From assembly GCF_016808095.1 (NCBI RefSeq), contig NC_068976.1, positions 23,344,371-23,408,370 on the forward strand: DNA of 64,000 nt, read 5' to 3'. Below the pieces are notes generated by a model. It saw only the letters and a list, made by a program, of their open reading frames with translations. It was not told where the DNA came from and did not search any database. Made by a program: the position numbers and the translations under genes. Source of the stretch: Vigna angularis. Lineage: Eukaryota; Streptophyta; Magnoliopsida; Fabales; Fabaceae. Below are positions 26,621-37,218 of this stretch, piece after piece (the first letter of the stretch is position 1; every line of letters begins with the position of its first letter).

Positions 26621-29600
26621 TTGCTGTTTTATCTCAATATTTTCTATTATGGATGAACTAACATTATAGATGAATTTTTATGACTAAATAGTGATTTGAT
26701 ATGTGAAAATGCAAGATGATTTTTAGTTGATTTTACAATAGGATCAAGTTAACAATGGTTTTTGAAAGATTAGCCGAGGCAAGAGTGACCTAGAATGTCA
26801 TTGTCACTTCCTGAAATTTTAACTTCTTTTAAAATTTATAATATAAAAAAATTTTGTGGAAAGAAAACATAAGACAGTCTGTGTTGGTCTGCCTTGAACA
26901 CAAATCCTGTCTTTGTCCTGTTTGGAAGTGCAAAACTTTAATTAATGTGGTCCATTGATCACTCCCAATTAGATCACATCATTTTCTCATTTTCAAGGTA
27001 ACTTGTTTTTAGCATTATTCTTTTTCTCATTCTTTTATCCTCACATTTTCATCCCAATTACTTTTTCAATTTTCTTGGTCCATGTTATTACATTTGCAAC
27101 TCTATTTCATATTCATATTGTTTCAATTAGGAGTACATTGTATGTTATTCTTTGTTGATTCATTTGAGATTTGCCATAGTTTGGTGTATGATCATATTGT
27201 CATTCTTATTAAAGAATGCATTTTCCTAGTATTATTGAGAGTGCATTGTTGAAATTTAAGTGATTCTAAATCTTTAATAAAATATAAATTAAAACACTAA
27301 TTATGAAATAAAAATAAAGTGAAACACCAATTAGTTGACACCTAAATATGAAGAGATCGTCCAATTGGAGAATAGATGGAAGTGAAAGGGACAATACTTA
27401 TAAGCCTCCTACAAATTCTTATAATTTTGAAAAAAATAACAATTTAAGAGTGCAAAAGGTTAAGAGAATAAGTAATGATAAATAAAATAAAAGAGTAAAT
27501 ATAACATCTTTAAGGAAACTATGAAATGATACATCAATCATCTAGCTTGTAGAAGATGAATGAAATAGGTGAAAAATAATTTAATGAGGGCAAGAACCCG
27601 ATTTAGACAATACTGAACCATTCTATAATCATTCTATAAGGAAACTAGCATGAAAATGTAGCCGAGTCTAAGGTAGTAAGCGTCAAACACAGATTTTATT
27701 GATTTGGAAAGTTATGATTAAGATCACAGTGTCTGTTGCTGAAAAAGAGATCTCGTTATCATGGCTAGGCTCATTTAACCCTACTTTGTTTAAGATCTCC
27801 TTAAGTACAAAATCTCATTTTTTTTTTGTGGACTTTGTTTTACAAGATATTAAGGTTCATGATTTCAAAACTTTTTATGACCATATAGTATTTGTATATG
27901 GTTTCGGACAATTCATTTATCTCTATTTAATATATTTCTTTTTATTGATATTTTTTTTTCATTGAATGTCTTTTATATCAAGGTTTATGTAATATTTTGT
28001 ATCTCCTTTATGTTCTGTTACATTTTCCAGGGACATAATCCACCCAATTGGAAAGAGAACTTTAATTAGGATATTTATTTGATTTTTTGGAACATATAAA
28101 AAGTAACTTTTTTTAGTAAGTTAAAAATTTTATATCCATTATAACTAAATTATAATATATAAATAAGTGTAAGTCACTTATTTTTGTGAAGGTGAACGTA
28201 TATTTTACACTGATGACATCAAATGTTAAGATAAAAAAAGACTGATAGGTGACCAATTATATTTTAAAGTAATTGATTGAACTTTGATAAATCTTACAAG
28301 AGATTAAAATGAACCCAAATAAAAATGATTGGGTTGTAAGATTTTTGTTTTGGAAAGGAATTTTAAACAGTTTTTTTTTGTTGTAGTGAGAATATGATTT
28401 AAAACATCACATTAAGTCGTCAATCAATTATCTGACGTTTGGAATAATTGCAAAGTTTAAACCTCACTAAAAACATGAGTTTAAATATTACAAAAACAAA
28501 CAAAAGTGCACAAGATATCAAAATATTGATTGATTGGATAGTCTAGATTGAAATAGAGTTATGCATTTGAAATAAAATGGTGAAGGTTGGGCTAATATAC
28601 TAGAAGAACTTTTAGCACAAAATAGTCAACTATATTTATTTTCATTGGTTAAATTTATTTATCCATGTTTGATATATAGTAGCAAATATTCTATACTGTT
28701 GGAACTTTTTAATGACTAGAAAATCTTTTTTCTAACTATTGAATTTTGAAAACAATTAAATGATTTCATTCTGTCTTTAATTCTTCCATAAGGAAAAAAA
28801 CAAATTAAGTTGAGGTACGCCTTACAAGTCATATGAGATTCAAACAATTAAAGGCTAATAGTTTATATATGAGGTTTTAATTTAGAAAGTTATTTGCTTT
28901 ATAGTATATTTAAAGGAAACACTTTTAGAAGTAGTAATTGAAGAATCATACCTTAGTTTGTTATAGTTTTTTTTATCAATAAGTATTTATTTAGAATTTA
29001 GAGAGAAATTATATCAACACTTTGCATTTTTATTTTAAATATATACAAAGTGAGAAAAATCATTATGTAGATAAATTAATCAATTTCACTTTTATTCATA
29101 GAAAATATTAGAAAACATTACCAGTAACTTAATGTTTGACCTCAATATATTTATTTAAATCTTTTACATAATAAATATAATTTGTTTATGTTTTGTAAAA
29201 TGTAATTTTTATTATATTTGATATGGCCTTTCGTACTTGTTTTTATTTATTTATTTAATAAATTTTAATATAATAATAAATAATTGATGAACTTTGAAAT
29301 GGTAAGATAATTAAGATGTAAAAATTTTAACATGAGCATATTTGGAACAACATAACTTAAAATTTACATAGTAAATATATTTTTTATTTTTTCCAAAGTT
29401 CCTATGAGTACAAAAACTAGTGTGGTACAAGGAGAACTTATTATACCACAACTACGTCAGAGGACCTACACTTTGAGACCTCTATGTAAGACTAATCTCA
29501 TCTTGGTATAGACAACTGAATGAAATGATTATTTACTACAAACAGAGATATTATTAATGGATTCTCCTGTTAATGAATAAAGAGATTATGAGAATTCTTC

Positions 29601-32600
29601 AGAATTATCATAATAACTTTTTAAATGTGTAATTTTAATGAGTATTATAATTAGAAAATAAAAATTATTTTTTCTTTATTTATTGATGTGCCATTTATTA
29701 CTTAAGAATATTAGAGAAATTTTTGTTAGATAAGTATTAAAGTTAGAAATGATTTTTTGTTTATCAGTTTAGGATAATTTTGATTTATAGTTCATTCTAT
29801 TTAACTGGTTTTGAAATTTATGTAAATTATTACAAAATGAGTTGGGTGAAACTCTTATCACTAGTCAAAAACAATTCTTATCTCATTTGATTTTTACCAA
29901 TTGGATAATCAATATTATACAACATAAATGCAGATACTAATTTGACTAATACTTCTTCGTGTCACGATAAAGTAATATGAAAAACAGAGATATGAAACCT
30001 GCCAACGACACAATCTCCAAGAGTGTTATTGAATCCCTAGGATATAGAAGTTACATACACAAATGTTTGCATGAATGTTAAACCGTGACACGACATGTTT
30101 TGTTTTTATAAACACAATTAATAATGCTATCTGACATCAAACCATAGAAAGAACAAATTATTTAACGTTTTACTCTTTGAGAAGCTGTTTAGAATTTATC
30201 TAAATTCAAGAAACAACTTGTATCTGCACTTACAAAAACTGTTTTAGATATTTACCCCATCACTGTTTTCCTTTTCTTTTTCAGAATGTTTTGTTCCGAC
30301 ATCCTGCCACAAGGTTTTGTTATATATGAATAATTTACTAGTATTTATATATGACATGACTTTTACCATCATTTTAGGTTGGTTACAGAGTTATGTTTTA
30401 TTTGTAATTTAGAGATATATAAAAAATATGATTGGGTTAGTTTTGAGGTGGAACATGATGTTGGAGTTGATGATGAGACACAAAACAAAAAGATGTATGG
30501 CATTTCTCTGTACGAATGAGATGCAAACGTTAAATGCATGTGAAGAGATTTGCCTCTATTCTCACCCGATTTTCTTGAAACACGTTAATTTTAGCAGCAT
30601 CGCCTAATGAACAAGCATGCGCGTCCAGAGGACCAAAAATTGACCAATTCAGTTTAACTGTTCCAGACTTATGTCGACATTCATTCTCACCACAGTTTAT
30701 GCCAAAACTATGTAAATTCATTTATAAGTATTTAACATACTTAATCACTGTTTAACAAACTTGTATAAATTATATAAACAGTGATTTATCATTTTATAGA
30801 AGCATAGCACAAAATACATAGTAGCTATCTTATTTGTGGATATGATGGTAAAATATGAGATAATTGCCAAAGTTATCTCTTATATAAGTATTTGCACAAT
30901 ATTACACAAAAAAGTAGAATATTATATTTATATATTATAACCTTAAATATTATATAATCACTAACAATGATATCTCTAGTAAAACCTAACTAATTTCTTA
31001 TACACATACATATAATAACACCAAAAAAACGAAAAAAAAAATAACATTCAACTAATTAATATATATAATATTATATTTATATGAGTGAGTAAAAAGTGGT
31101 AGTTATAGAAATAGTAAAAGGTTAACTAATGTTCTATCCCATATTAAGATTATTAATTTGTGATATACTACTAAAAATATTCTTTAACCGTTCCAGCATT
31201 TCTTCCCTCTATGCACAGTACTTTTCAATAAAACTTCAAAAAAAGTCTCATTGTATAAAAGTTCTTTTAGGTGATATTTATGTTTTCACAGAAAAAGTTT
31301 GAAGGACATAAATATCTGGTAGCAATTGATAGAATCTACAGCTACTAGTAAGATAAAGGATCCCTTGTGCTTGGTTCAAACATCAAAACCTCTCATAAGG
31401 ATTCACTGTTATTTGGTATAGAAATAATTAATCTCATAAAACAACTAATTAATTGAATCTCTTATTACACATTTTTTTTAATCTGAACTGGTGTATGTAT
31501 AGCATTGTACTCATGTTCATTCATTCAGTTGTTGTATTGGATAATCTTAAAAACACTCTAAACAATATCTGAAGAAAAAAATATTTTTTTTCTGGATGCA
31601 TAAGCATTCAATTCTCACCAAATTCTGTGGGTTGTTTCTTCAAACAGTGGATTGGAAATTCTTTCGAGATTATCACAGTCTTCGAAAATAATTTTGAAAT
31701 TTATTATGTATTTTGACTGTGAAGTATTACATGATGATGATGATCTAATTGGTGGATTAATTAATTTAAAGAAAGGTGATGAAGATGATTAAGGTCATTG
31801 AATATTTAACAGAATGAGTAGGTGAAAACTAATACAGGGTTGACCTAGCATGGCGTTAAAATTTCATGATGACTTCACGAGCTTTGGAATCAGGCAGCAA
31901 AAGGTGATCAGTTAGAGCACTGAGTTTGGGAATTAAAATACCCCACACTGTTTCAGACACTACTCCAGAAATCCAAAATTGGTCAGTGTCTCAGTACTAC
32001 ACCCACGGTAAACATTTACTGGTCCCCAACACAGCCCTTTGTTTTTTTTTATGCAGAAACACCCATTAATGTTTAAATTTATTATGTTTTTTATGCAGAA
32101 ACAACCATTAATATACACAGTAACTGTTGTAAAAGATTAGATGTATAAAATGAGATAAAACATGTTATGAAATGAGAGGTTTTTTTTTCCTTAAAAAAAA
32201 GTTTGAAGTTTTATTTAGGTTGTTGGTGATGTGTTTTTGATTAGGTGTGAGAAATATGAGGAGTGAGAGAGAACATTTAATGAGAACCCCATCTGAGATT
32301 GACCTTACACTGCAGGGCAGGGCTCAATTATGAGACTGCAACGTAGAGTTATTACATAAGACGTGAGAATTAGGGCTTTGAGCTTTGCTTTATGTGAATT
32401 TGGAAATAGCAGGCAAAGGGACAAAAGCAACATTCAGTAAAGTAGGACTGGTGGGGAAGATCCCTTTGTAGCTAAGTTCATAGGGTTTTGTTTATGTTAT
32501 TTCTCTGTCAATCAGAATGGTAGGAACCAAAAACCCAACAATTTATGCATTTTTCTGTGATGCTGCAATCTGCTATGTATATATCTGTATGTGCCAACTC

Positions 32601-34288
32601 TCTTCATCTGCAATGTCCAATTACACTCTGCTTACTAATATCTATTATTCAACATCGATTCCACACCCTGCATGGCCCCATTCAAATTCAAACCTCCCCT
32701 ACAGTTAATGTCTGTTCATGCATATGCTTCTCTCCGACTTTTCATTTTCAATAATTCTCATTTTATTACTTTCAAATTATTCCTATGTAAATTCAAAAAA
32801 TATATATTCACTCTTTTTATTTTATTTAATAAAACACACTATATAAACATATTTTATTATTGGTTTCTTATAATATATAGTGTTAATATATAAATTATCT
32901 AAAACTTTACATAAATCAGGAGAATCATTTACATTAGGGTTTATAAGTTTTTATATTTTATAAAAGGTTATCATAAAAATAAATTTAAAAACCCATTATT
33001 CAAAATTTAATTGGAAACAACTTAATAATTTTTTAAATTAGAATAAAATTAAGAATAACACAATTAAGTTCCTCTATCATACAAGCTACACGTGAGTATA
33101 TTCTCATTTCTAGATTTCTGATGTAAATTAACTGTGTTTCTCTAAAAATGCATGTGAGTAGATTCTCTTGTTCATGGGACAGAATGTCCTAGAATTTGTT
33201 TCTTCAAATAAAATAAAATAAAATAGTGTCCAAAAATAAACTAAAACAGAAACTAAAAAAAAGTTCAAATGGGTGAAAACAAAACCTGTGATTTCCCAGC
33301 TGGGTAAAAAATCAGAATGGTAGAGCATCCCATAAAAGTAATTATTTATTGGATTGATACACACAGGTTTGACGAATAAGGAATGGTTAAAAACTTGCAC
33401 AGTAAATTCAATGGTCAAAAGTCAGAACTTAAATCATTAATATATCTCAGCAGCTAGCTAACAGTTTTTTCAGTAGACATAATTATGAAATTAACTCATC
33501 TAGATTCTCACCTTGTGTATATATAGAGCTGTTAAACACCATGATTGAATTTTTTTTAACATCTCAGCATTACTATATTCTTTCAGTCTATGAAATCTAT
33601 ATTTATTTTCTTCATATTCAATTCATTTAACTTCTTACACAACTGTTGTATCATGCAGCTTGTGGATTGGGTTTGGGAAGAAGGGATGCTAACTATTTAT
33701 ATCAGTAAAAAAAGTCAGATGTTAAACCAGAACAAGTTAATGCAAATTAGTAATATGTTAATCAATTAACATTAAATAATTCACTTTTGAACAAATTTTG
33801 AGCATATTATATGTATCCAACAACAAAACAAGATGATTAATGTTGATGATTGTTAAATCCAGCGTACTGAATAATCTTTAAGGAAGAAAGATACATGGAG
33901 ATAGAAATGCAAGCCAAGAACTGATATGTACGAAAACCTAAAGAAACAATAGCATTCACGGTTTAAAATGAAACCAAAATATTTTGCAGTTTGATAGGAA
34001 GAGAATGTCAGCAGAACCTGACATCATAATTTAAGAGGGCAGAGTGTCCATATCCAAGCAGGAATAGTGGGTTCATTTTTTGAATCCCAAGAAAACAAAC
34101 TCTCATTATCCTTCCTGTCTCACCCTAGCTAGAAAGGGACACATCAACCCTAATTTTACGTGCAGGTAATCATCATTTATATTCACCGCTTCAGTGTTTG
34201 ATGTCTTTTTTTTTTCATTTTCTTTTTCTCACTCTTAAATTTATTTCATTTATTGTTATGGACCGGGCTGACAGGCTGAGTTTTTTCA

Positions 34289-34298
34289 TTATATATAG
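34289..34298 (+). promoter_or_regulatory. TATA box of the TAS3 locus
   Basis: TTATATATAG lies about 30 bp upstream of a likely transcript start near 34,320, and about 210 bp before the first miR390 site. It suits a Pol II promoter for the tasiRNA precursor. Confidence 0.55.
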
Positions 34299-34401
34299 CT
34301 TCCCTTGCTCTCACATCTCATGCCACTGTTCAAAGCTGAGCTGAACTCACAAGAAACACTCTTTCAGCTCAACTTCAACCACCTTTGTCTAGGTTTTCAA
34401 C

Positions 34402-34494
34402 ATGTCTTGTGTAATGCAGGACAAGCTCTTGAAGCTCTTGGTCATGATTCCTCGTAATGAAGGTCAAAATACTCCAAGTCCTATCATGTGGTAG
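34402..34494 (+). CDS. Conserved-position short ORF of TAS3, 30 codons
   Basis: ATG at 34402, stop TAG at 34492-34494, exactly 7 nt before the 5' miR390 site. The peptide starts MSCVMQDKLLKLL and ends SPIMW. TAS3 transcripts of other plants have a short ORF ending just upstream of the 5' miR390 site, where ribosomes stall against the AGO7-SGS3 complex; the position here matches that arrangement. The peptide itself has no recognisable domain and the role is probably translational (RNA protection, membrane association) rather than through its product. Confidence 0.6.
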   Translation: MSCVMQDKLLKLLVMIPRNEGQNTPSPIMW

Positions 34495-34501
34495 ATGTTA
34501 A

Positions 34502-34522
34502 GGCGGTATCTCTCCTGAGCTT
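34502..34522 (+). promoter_or_regulatory. 5' miR390 target site of TAS3
   Basis: GGCGGTATCTCTCCTGAGCT followed by T pairs with miR390 across 21 nt, except for a G:U wobble at miRNA position 12 and a mismatch at position 17. Positions 9-11 are paired, unlike the Arabidopsis TAS3a 5' site, which has a central mismatch that blocks slicing. Confidence 0.85.
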
Positions 34523-34577
34523 ATTCTTCTTACATTTTTTATTTTATTTTATCAACTTTATGAATAATGTTCAAGTT

Positions 34578-34598
34578 TTCTTGACCTTGCAAGTCCAC
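34578..34598 (+). ncRNA. tasiARF-like siRNA unit (phase 6 from the 3' site)
   Basis: The 21-mer begins TTCTTGACCTTGCAAGTCC. It matches the conserved tasiARF at the first 12 positions and differs at three positions in the 3' half. It falls exactly in the sixth 21-nt register counted back from a cut between 34703 and 34704 in the 3' miR390 site. Predicted targets are ARF2/3/4 transcripts; that is family knowledge, not shown here. Confidence 0.83.
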
Positions 34599-34691
34599 AA
34601 AATGAGTAGTCAGGTCAAAACTACTTGTAATTTGTTCATAAAAGTATGAGATTTAGTAGATTAGGTAGGATATTTTAGAAGCTAAGTATTT

Positions 34692-34713
34692 GATGCTATC
34701 CCTCCTTGAGCTT
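34692..34713 (+). promoter_or_regulatory. 3' miR390 target site of TAS3, with a one-base bulge
   Basis: ATGCTATCCCTCCTTGAGCT followed by T (34693-34713). Pairing to miR390 is near-perfect if one extra T (34706 or 34707) is bulged between miRNA positions 7 and 8; without the bulge the 5' half of the site does not pair. This is the site expected to be sliced and to set the siRNA phase. Confidence 0.8.
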
Positions 34714-34759
34714 GTTGGTTTACCATTTATCTTTTATTTATGTGTATTTTGCTTTGTGC

Positions 34760-34765
34760 AATAAA
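34760..34765 (+). terminator. Polyadenylation signal AATAAA of TAS3
   Basis: About 47 bp downstream of the 3' miR390 site; a reasonable 3' end for the precursor. Confidence 0.45.
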
Positions 34766-34780
34766 TGTATTCTTCCTTTC

Positions 34781-37080
34781 CTAATAAGTGAAGATAGTGA
34801 ATGGTTCATACCATCATATATTTGTCTCTTTTGAGTTGAAGAATTTATTTCTAGCCTTCGTCGTGGAACTTACACAGCTACTAATCATTCTTGTTAATAA
34901 CAGTCAGTGTTACGAAGGCAAGAAAAACAAAAATACAAAGGTTGGAAAATAAAAAAGTGTCGGAATATGAAAAAGGATAAAATACTGTAGCAATTTTTTT
35001 TAACGATAACTTGTTTTCTTCGTGATCAAAGTAAATACAAAGCTTGTAAAATAAAAGAGTGCCGAAAGATAAAGGTAAAATACAGGTAATAATTTTTTTT
35101 TCAGTGTTAAGCGTGTTCTCTTCGTGATGAGAAATTAATCCTTAGTGAGCTCAGTATCCAATTTAAGATTTTTGCTCAAGATATGTAAAACTGATCTTTA
35201 AGCAAGCACATTACAAAAAAAAATGTTTTTTTCCAGCATTCCATCATTCCAGATTGATTGAAAAAAATAGATAAATATATGAAAACATTATAAGGAATTA
35301 AAGTATCTTCTTTAGTTGATTTTGAGTTGGAAAAAGTTTCTTTCATTAATAAGAGAGTAATATAAGAATATAAGAAAATATTTAAAATAGGTATATTTTT
35401 ACTCATTTAAAAAAAGGAATTCATTATATAAGAATTGATAGAGAATAATTTGTGGTTATAAATGTCCACAAGGTTGGTCCCTATATTATATTAACTTATT
35501 TATGCAAGTTGCAATCAAATATTGAACCTAATAAAATGTTAGTCCCAGCTAGTTGAATAATATTCCTTTTAAGAAAAAAAAGAGTTAATGAGTTTATTTT
35601 ATAATTGTAATTGTTTTCTATAATTTGCTTTATGTGACTTTTAGTGGTCATTATGCTTATATATAGATCAAAACTTTTTAAAATTCTAAGTAATCTTAAC
35701 ATTACAGGTCTTGTGATTTTGTCAGATCAAGTGAACACTTTTGAAGCAATAAATCAGAATATTTACTGATTATTTTGAATCCTTTTCTTTTGGTTCCAGC
35801 CAGTCCAAATTGTTTGAAAAGTGAATCTAATCTGTTGCTCAGTAAAAACTATTGTAGACTAAAAATTAAACCAAAAGTAAAGGGAAAATGTGTAATTACT
35901 ACCAAATGCAACATTCAGAATTTCTCATTTGATGGGGACTAATTGGAAATTTTGAAAAGACAGTAAAAAGAGAAAAGAAGTTTGGATGTTCTATGCACCA
36001 CACTTACTTGAGTCATTACACATACATGGTCTCTCACCTACTAAAGAAGATATGATAACAAGAGATAAATGCATGCCCGTACTTGTCTTCTACACAGTTT
36101 ATATTCCGAAAGGTACTTTTTGCATTCTTGAGAGAGTATATGTCAATAGTTAACGGTCAAAATTGGATGATATTATTAAGTATTAAAATTGGAATTGGAT
36201 GATATTATTAACTATTAAAATTAGATGAGGCTATAATCAGATAATAAAAGCTTTGAAATGTAAAGTATACATAATTGTATGAATGAACAACGGGTCCTTA
36301 TTTCCCTGAAGTTAGCAATAATTGACAACCTAGTAGCCACTTAGTAAAAACCATCACAATTGTATTAAAACAATCTCTTTCCAAGCTTCATTCCATAAAA
36401 AAAATCCAATGACATCTATTTCCCACGGAAACACAAAGGATGGAAGTGAGAACCAAAAGTTGAAAAAATAAAATAACACACTTAACACATCATGTGCTTA
36501 CAGAAAAATGACAATATAATGAGAAGTCTCGTGTTGTTCTCCAAGGATCTTAACTTTATGTAACTCCAAACGACAACTTTAAAGTTAAATTAAGTTCACT
36601 TTCATAATTAATTGGAAACCTCAATTTTAACACACTTGAGAATTAAACTCTAAAATAATTTTAGAAGACTTTATTTATCTCTCTCATAATCTTCTATTTA
36701 TAAAAATAAATTGATACAAAAATATATGATAAATAAAATATTCTTATACACAATATAATCATAATAAATAAGATAATCCTAGACACAATATAATCATGAT
36801 AAATAAGATAACCTTTAACACAATATAATCATAATAAATAAGATAACTTTTGACACAATATAATCATGATAAATTAGGATAAATATTCTAACAAACACAA
36901 TAGTAATAATAATTATTATGAATTTAAAAATTTCAATCATATATATCATGCACTTTGCCAATATTATTCCTATCACATGTCAAAGTGTATCTTTTAGTAT
37001 CCGGGGGATTTGTTAGTACAAAATTTTAATACATTTGAGGTCCTCAATTGGTAAAATTTAATGATCGGTCCCTCAATTGG
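34781..37080. other. Intergenic region between TAS3 and COP1 3' ends
   Basis: AT-rich spacer between convergently arranged TAS3 (+) and COP1 (-). It contains a 35-bp tandem array at 36727-36885 and a smaller duplication (two copies of about 33 bp with AATTGGATGATATTATTAA) at about 36164-36228. No gene was recognised. Confidence 0.5.
36727..36885. repeat. 35-bp AT-rich tandem repeat, about 4.5 copies
   Basis: CACAATATAATCAT recurs at 36749, 36784, 36819 and 36854, a period of exactly 35, each followed by AATAAATAAGATAA or a close variant. There are no unique spacers, so it is not a CRISPR array. Confidence 0.9.
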
Positions 37081-37086
37081 TTTATT
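37081..37086 (-). terminator. Candidate polyadenylation signal of COP1
   Basis: Minus-strand AATAAA 133-138 bases beyond the COP1 stop codon, a normal 3' UTR length. Confidence 0.4.
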
Positions 37087-37218
37087 GATACAGGTTCAGA
37101 TGTTGCATTAAGATCCTAAAACCTGCAATATACATTTGAATATTATGTACAATTAACAAATGATACCATCATGGAAAAAGATAATACCAAATCCACATTC
37201 TATTCATTTTGCTCATGA

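Larger units (their letters stand above)
19553..34280. other. 14.7-kb AT-rich intergenic region without recognised genes
   Basis: No ORF with a recognisable domain, no tRNA-like sequence and no intact terminal-repeat element was found on either strand. Microsatellites occur at 23192-23219 and 26573-26617. Short GC-richer patches near 22,490-22,620 and 26,215-26,320 contain GGGTTAG / GGCCCAT-like words that may be old transposon remnants. Long non-coding transcripts or miRNA hairpins cannot be excluded by eye; I checked for common conserved miRNA sequences and saw none here. Confidence 0.4.
34320..34780 (+). ncRNA. TAS3: TAS3 trans-acting siRNA precursor (short, single-tasiARF type)
   Basis: Established biology: TAS3 transcripts are bound by AGO7-miR390 at two sites, converted to dsRNA by SGS3/RDR6 and diced by DCL4 into 21-nt phased siRNAs, of which tasiARF silences ARF2/3/4. 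Seen here in order: a TATA box, a 30-codon ORF (34402-34494), a 5' miR390 site (34502-34522), one tasiARF-like 21-mer (34578-34598), a 3' miR390 site (34692-34713) and an AATAAA (34760-34765). The sites are 169 nt apart, and only one copy of the TTCTTGACCTTG core exists, as in the short TAS3 class. The start is placed from the TATA box and the end from the poly(A) signal, so both are approximate. Expression is not shown by the sequence. Confidence 0.87.

Noticed and set aside
33128..33418. 96-codon hydrophobic minus-strand ORF
   Set aside because: AT-rich composition yields Phe/Leu/Ile-rich frames; no homology recognised and no promoter or splice context.
36727..36885. Regularly spaced repeat resembling a CRISPR array
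   Set aside because: Period 35 with no unique spacers, in a plant nuclear genome; it is a simple tandem repeat.
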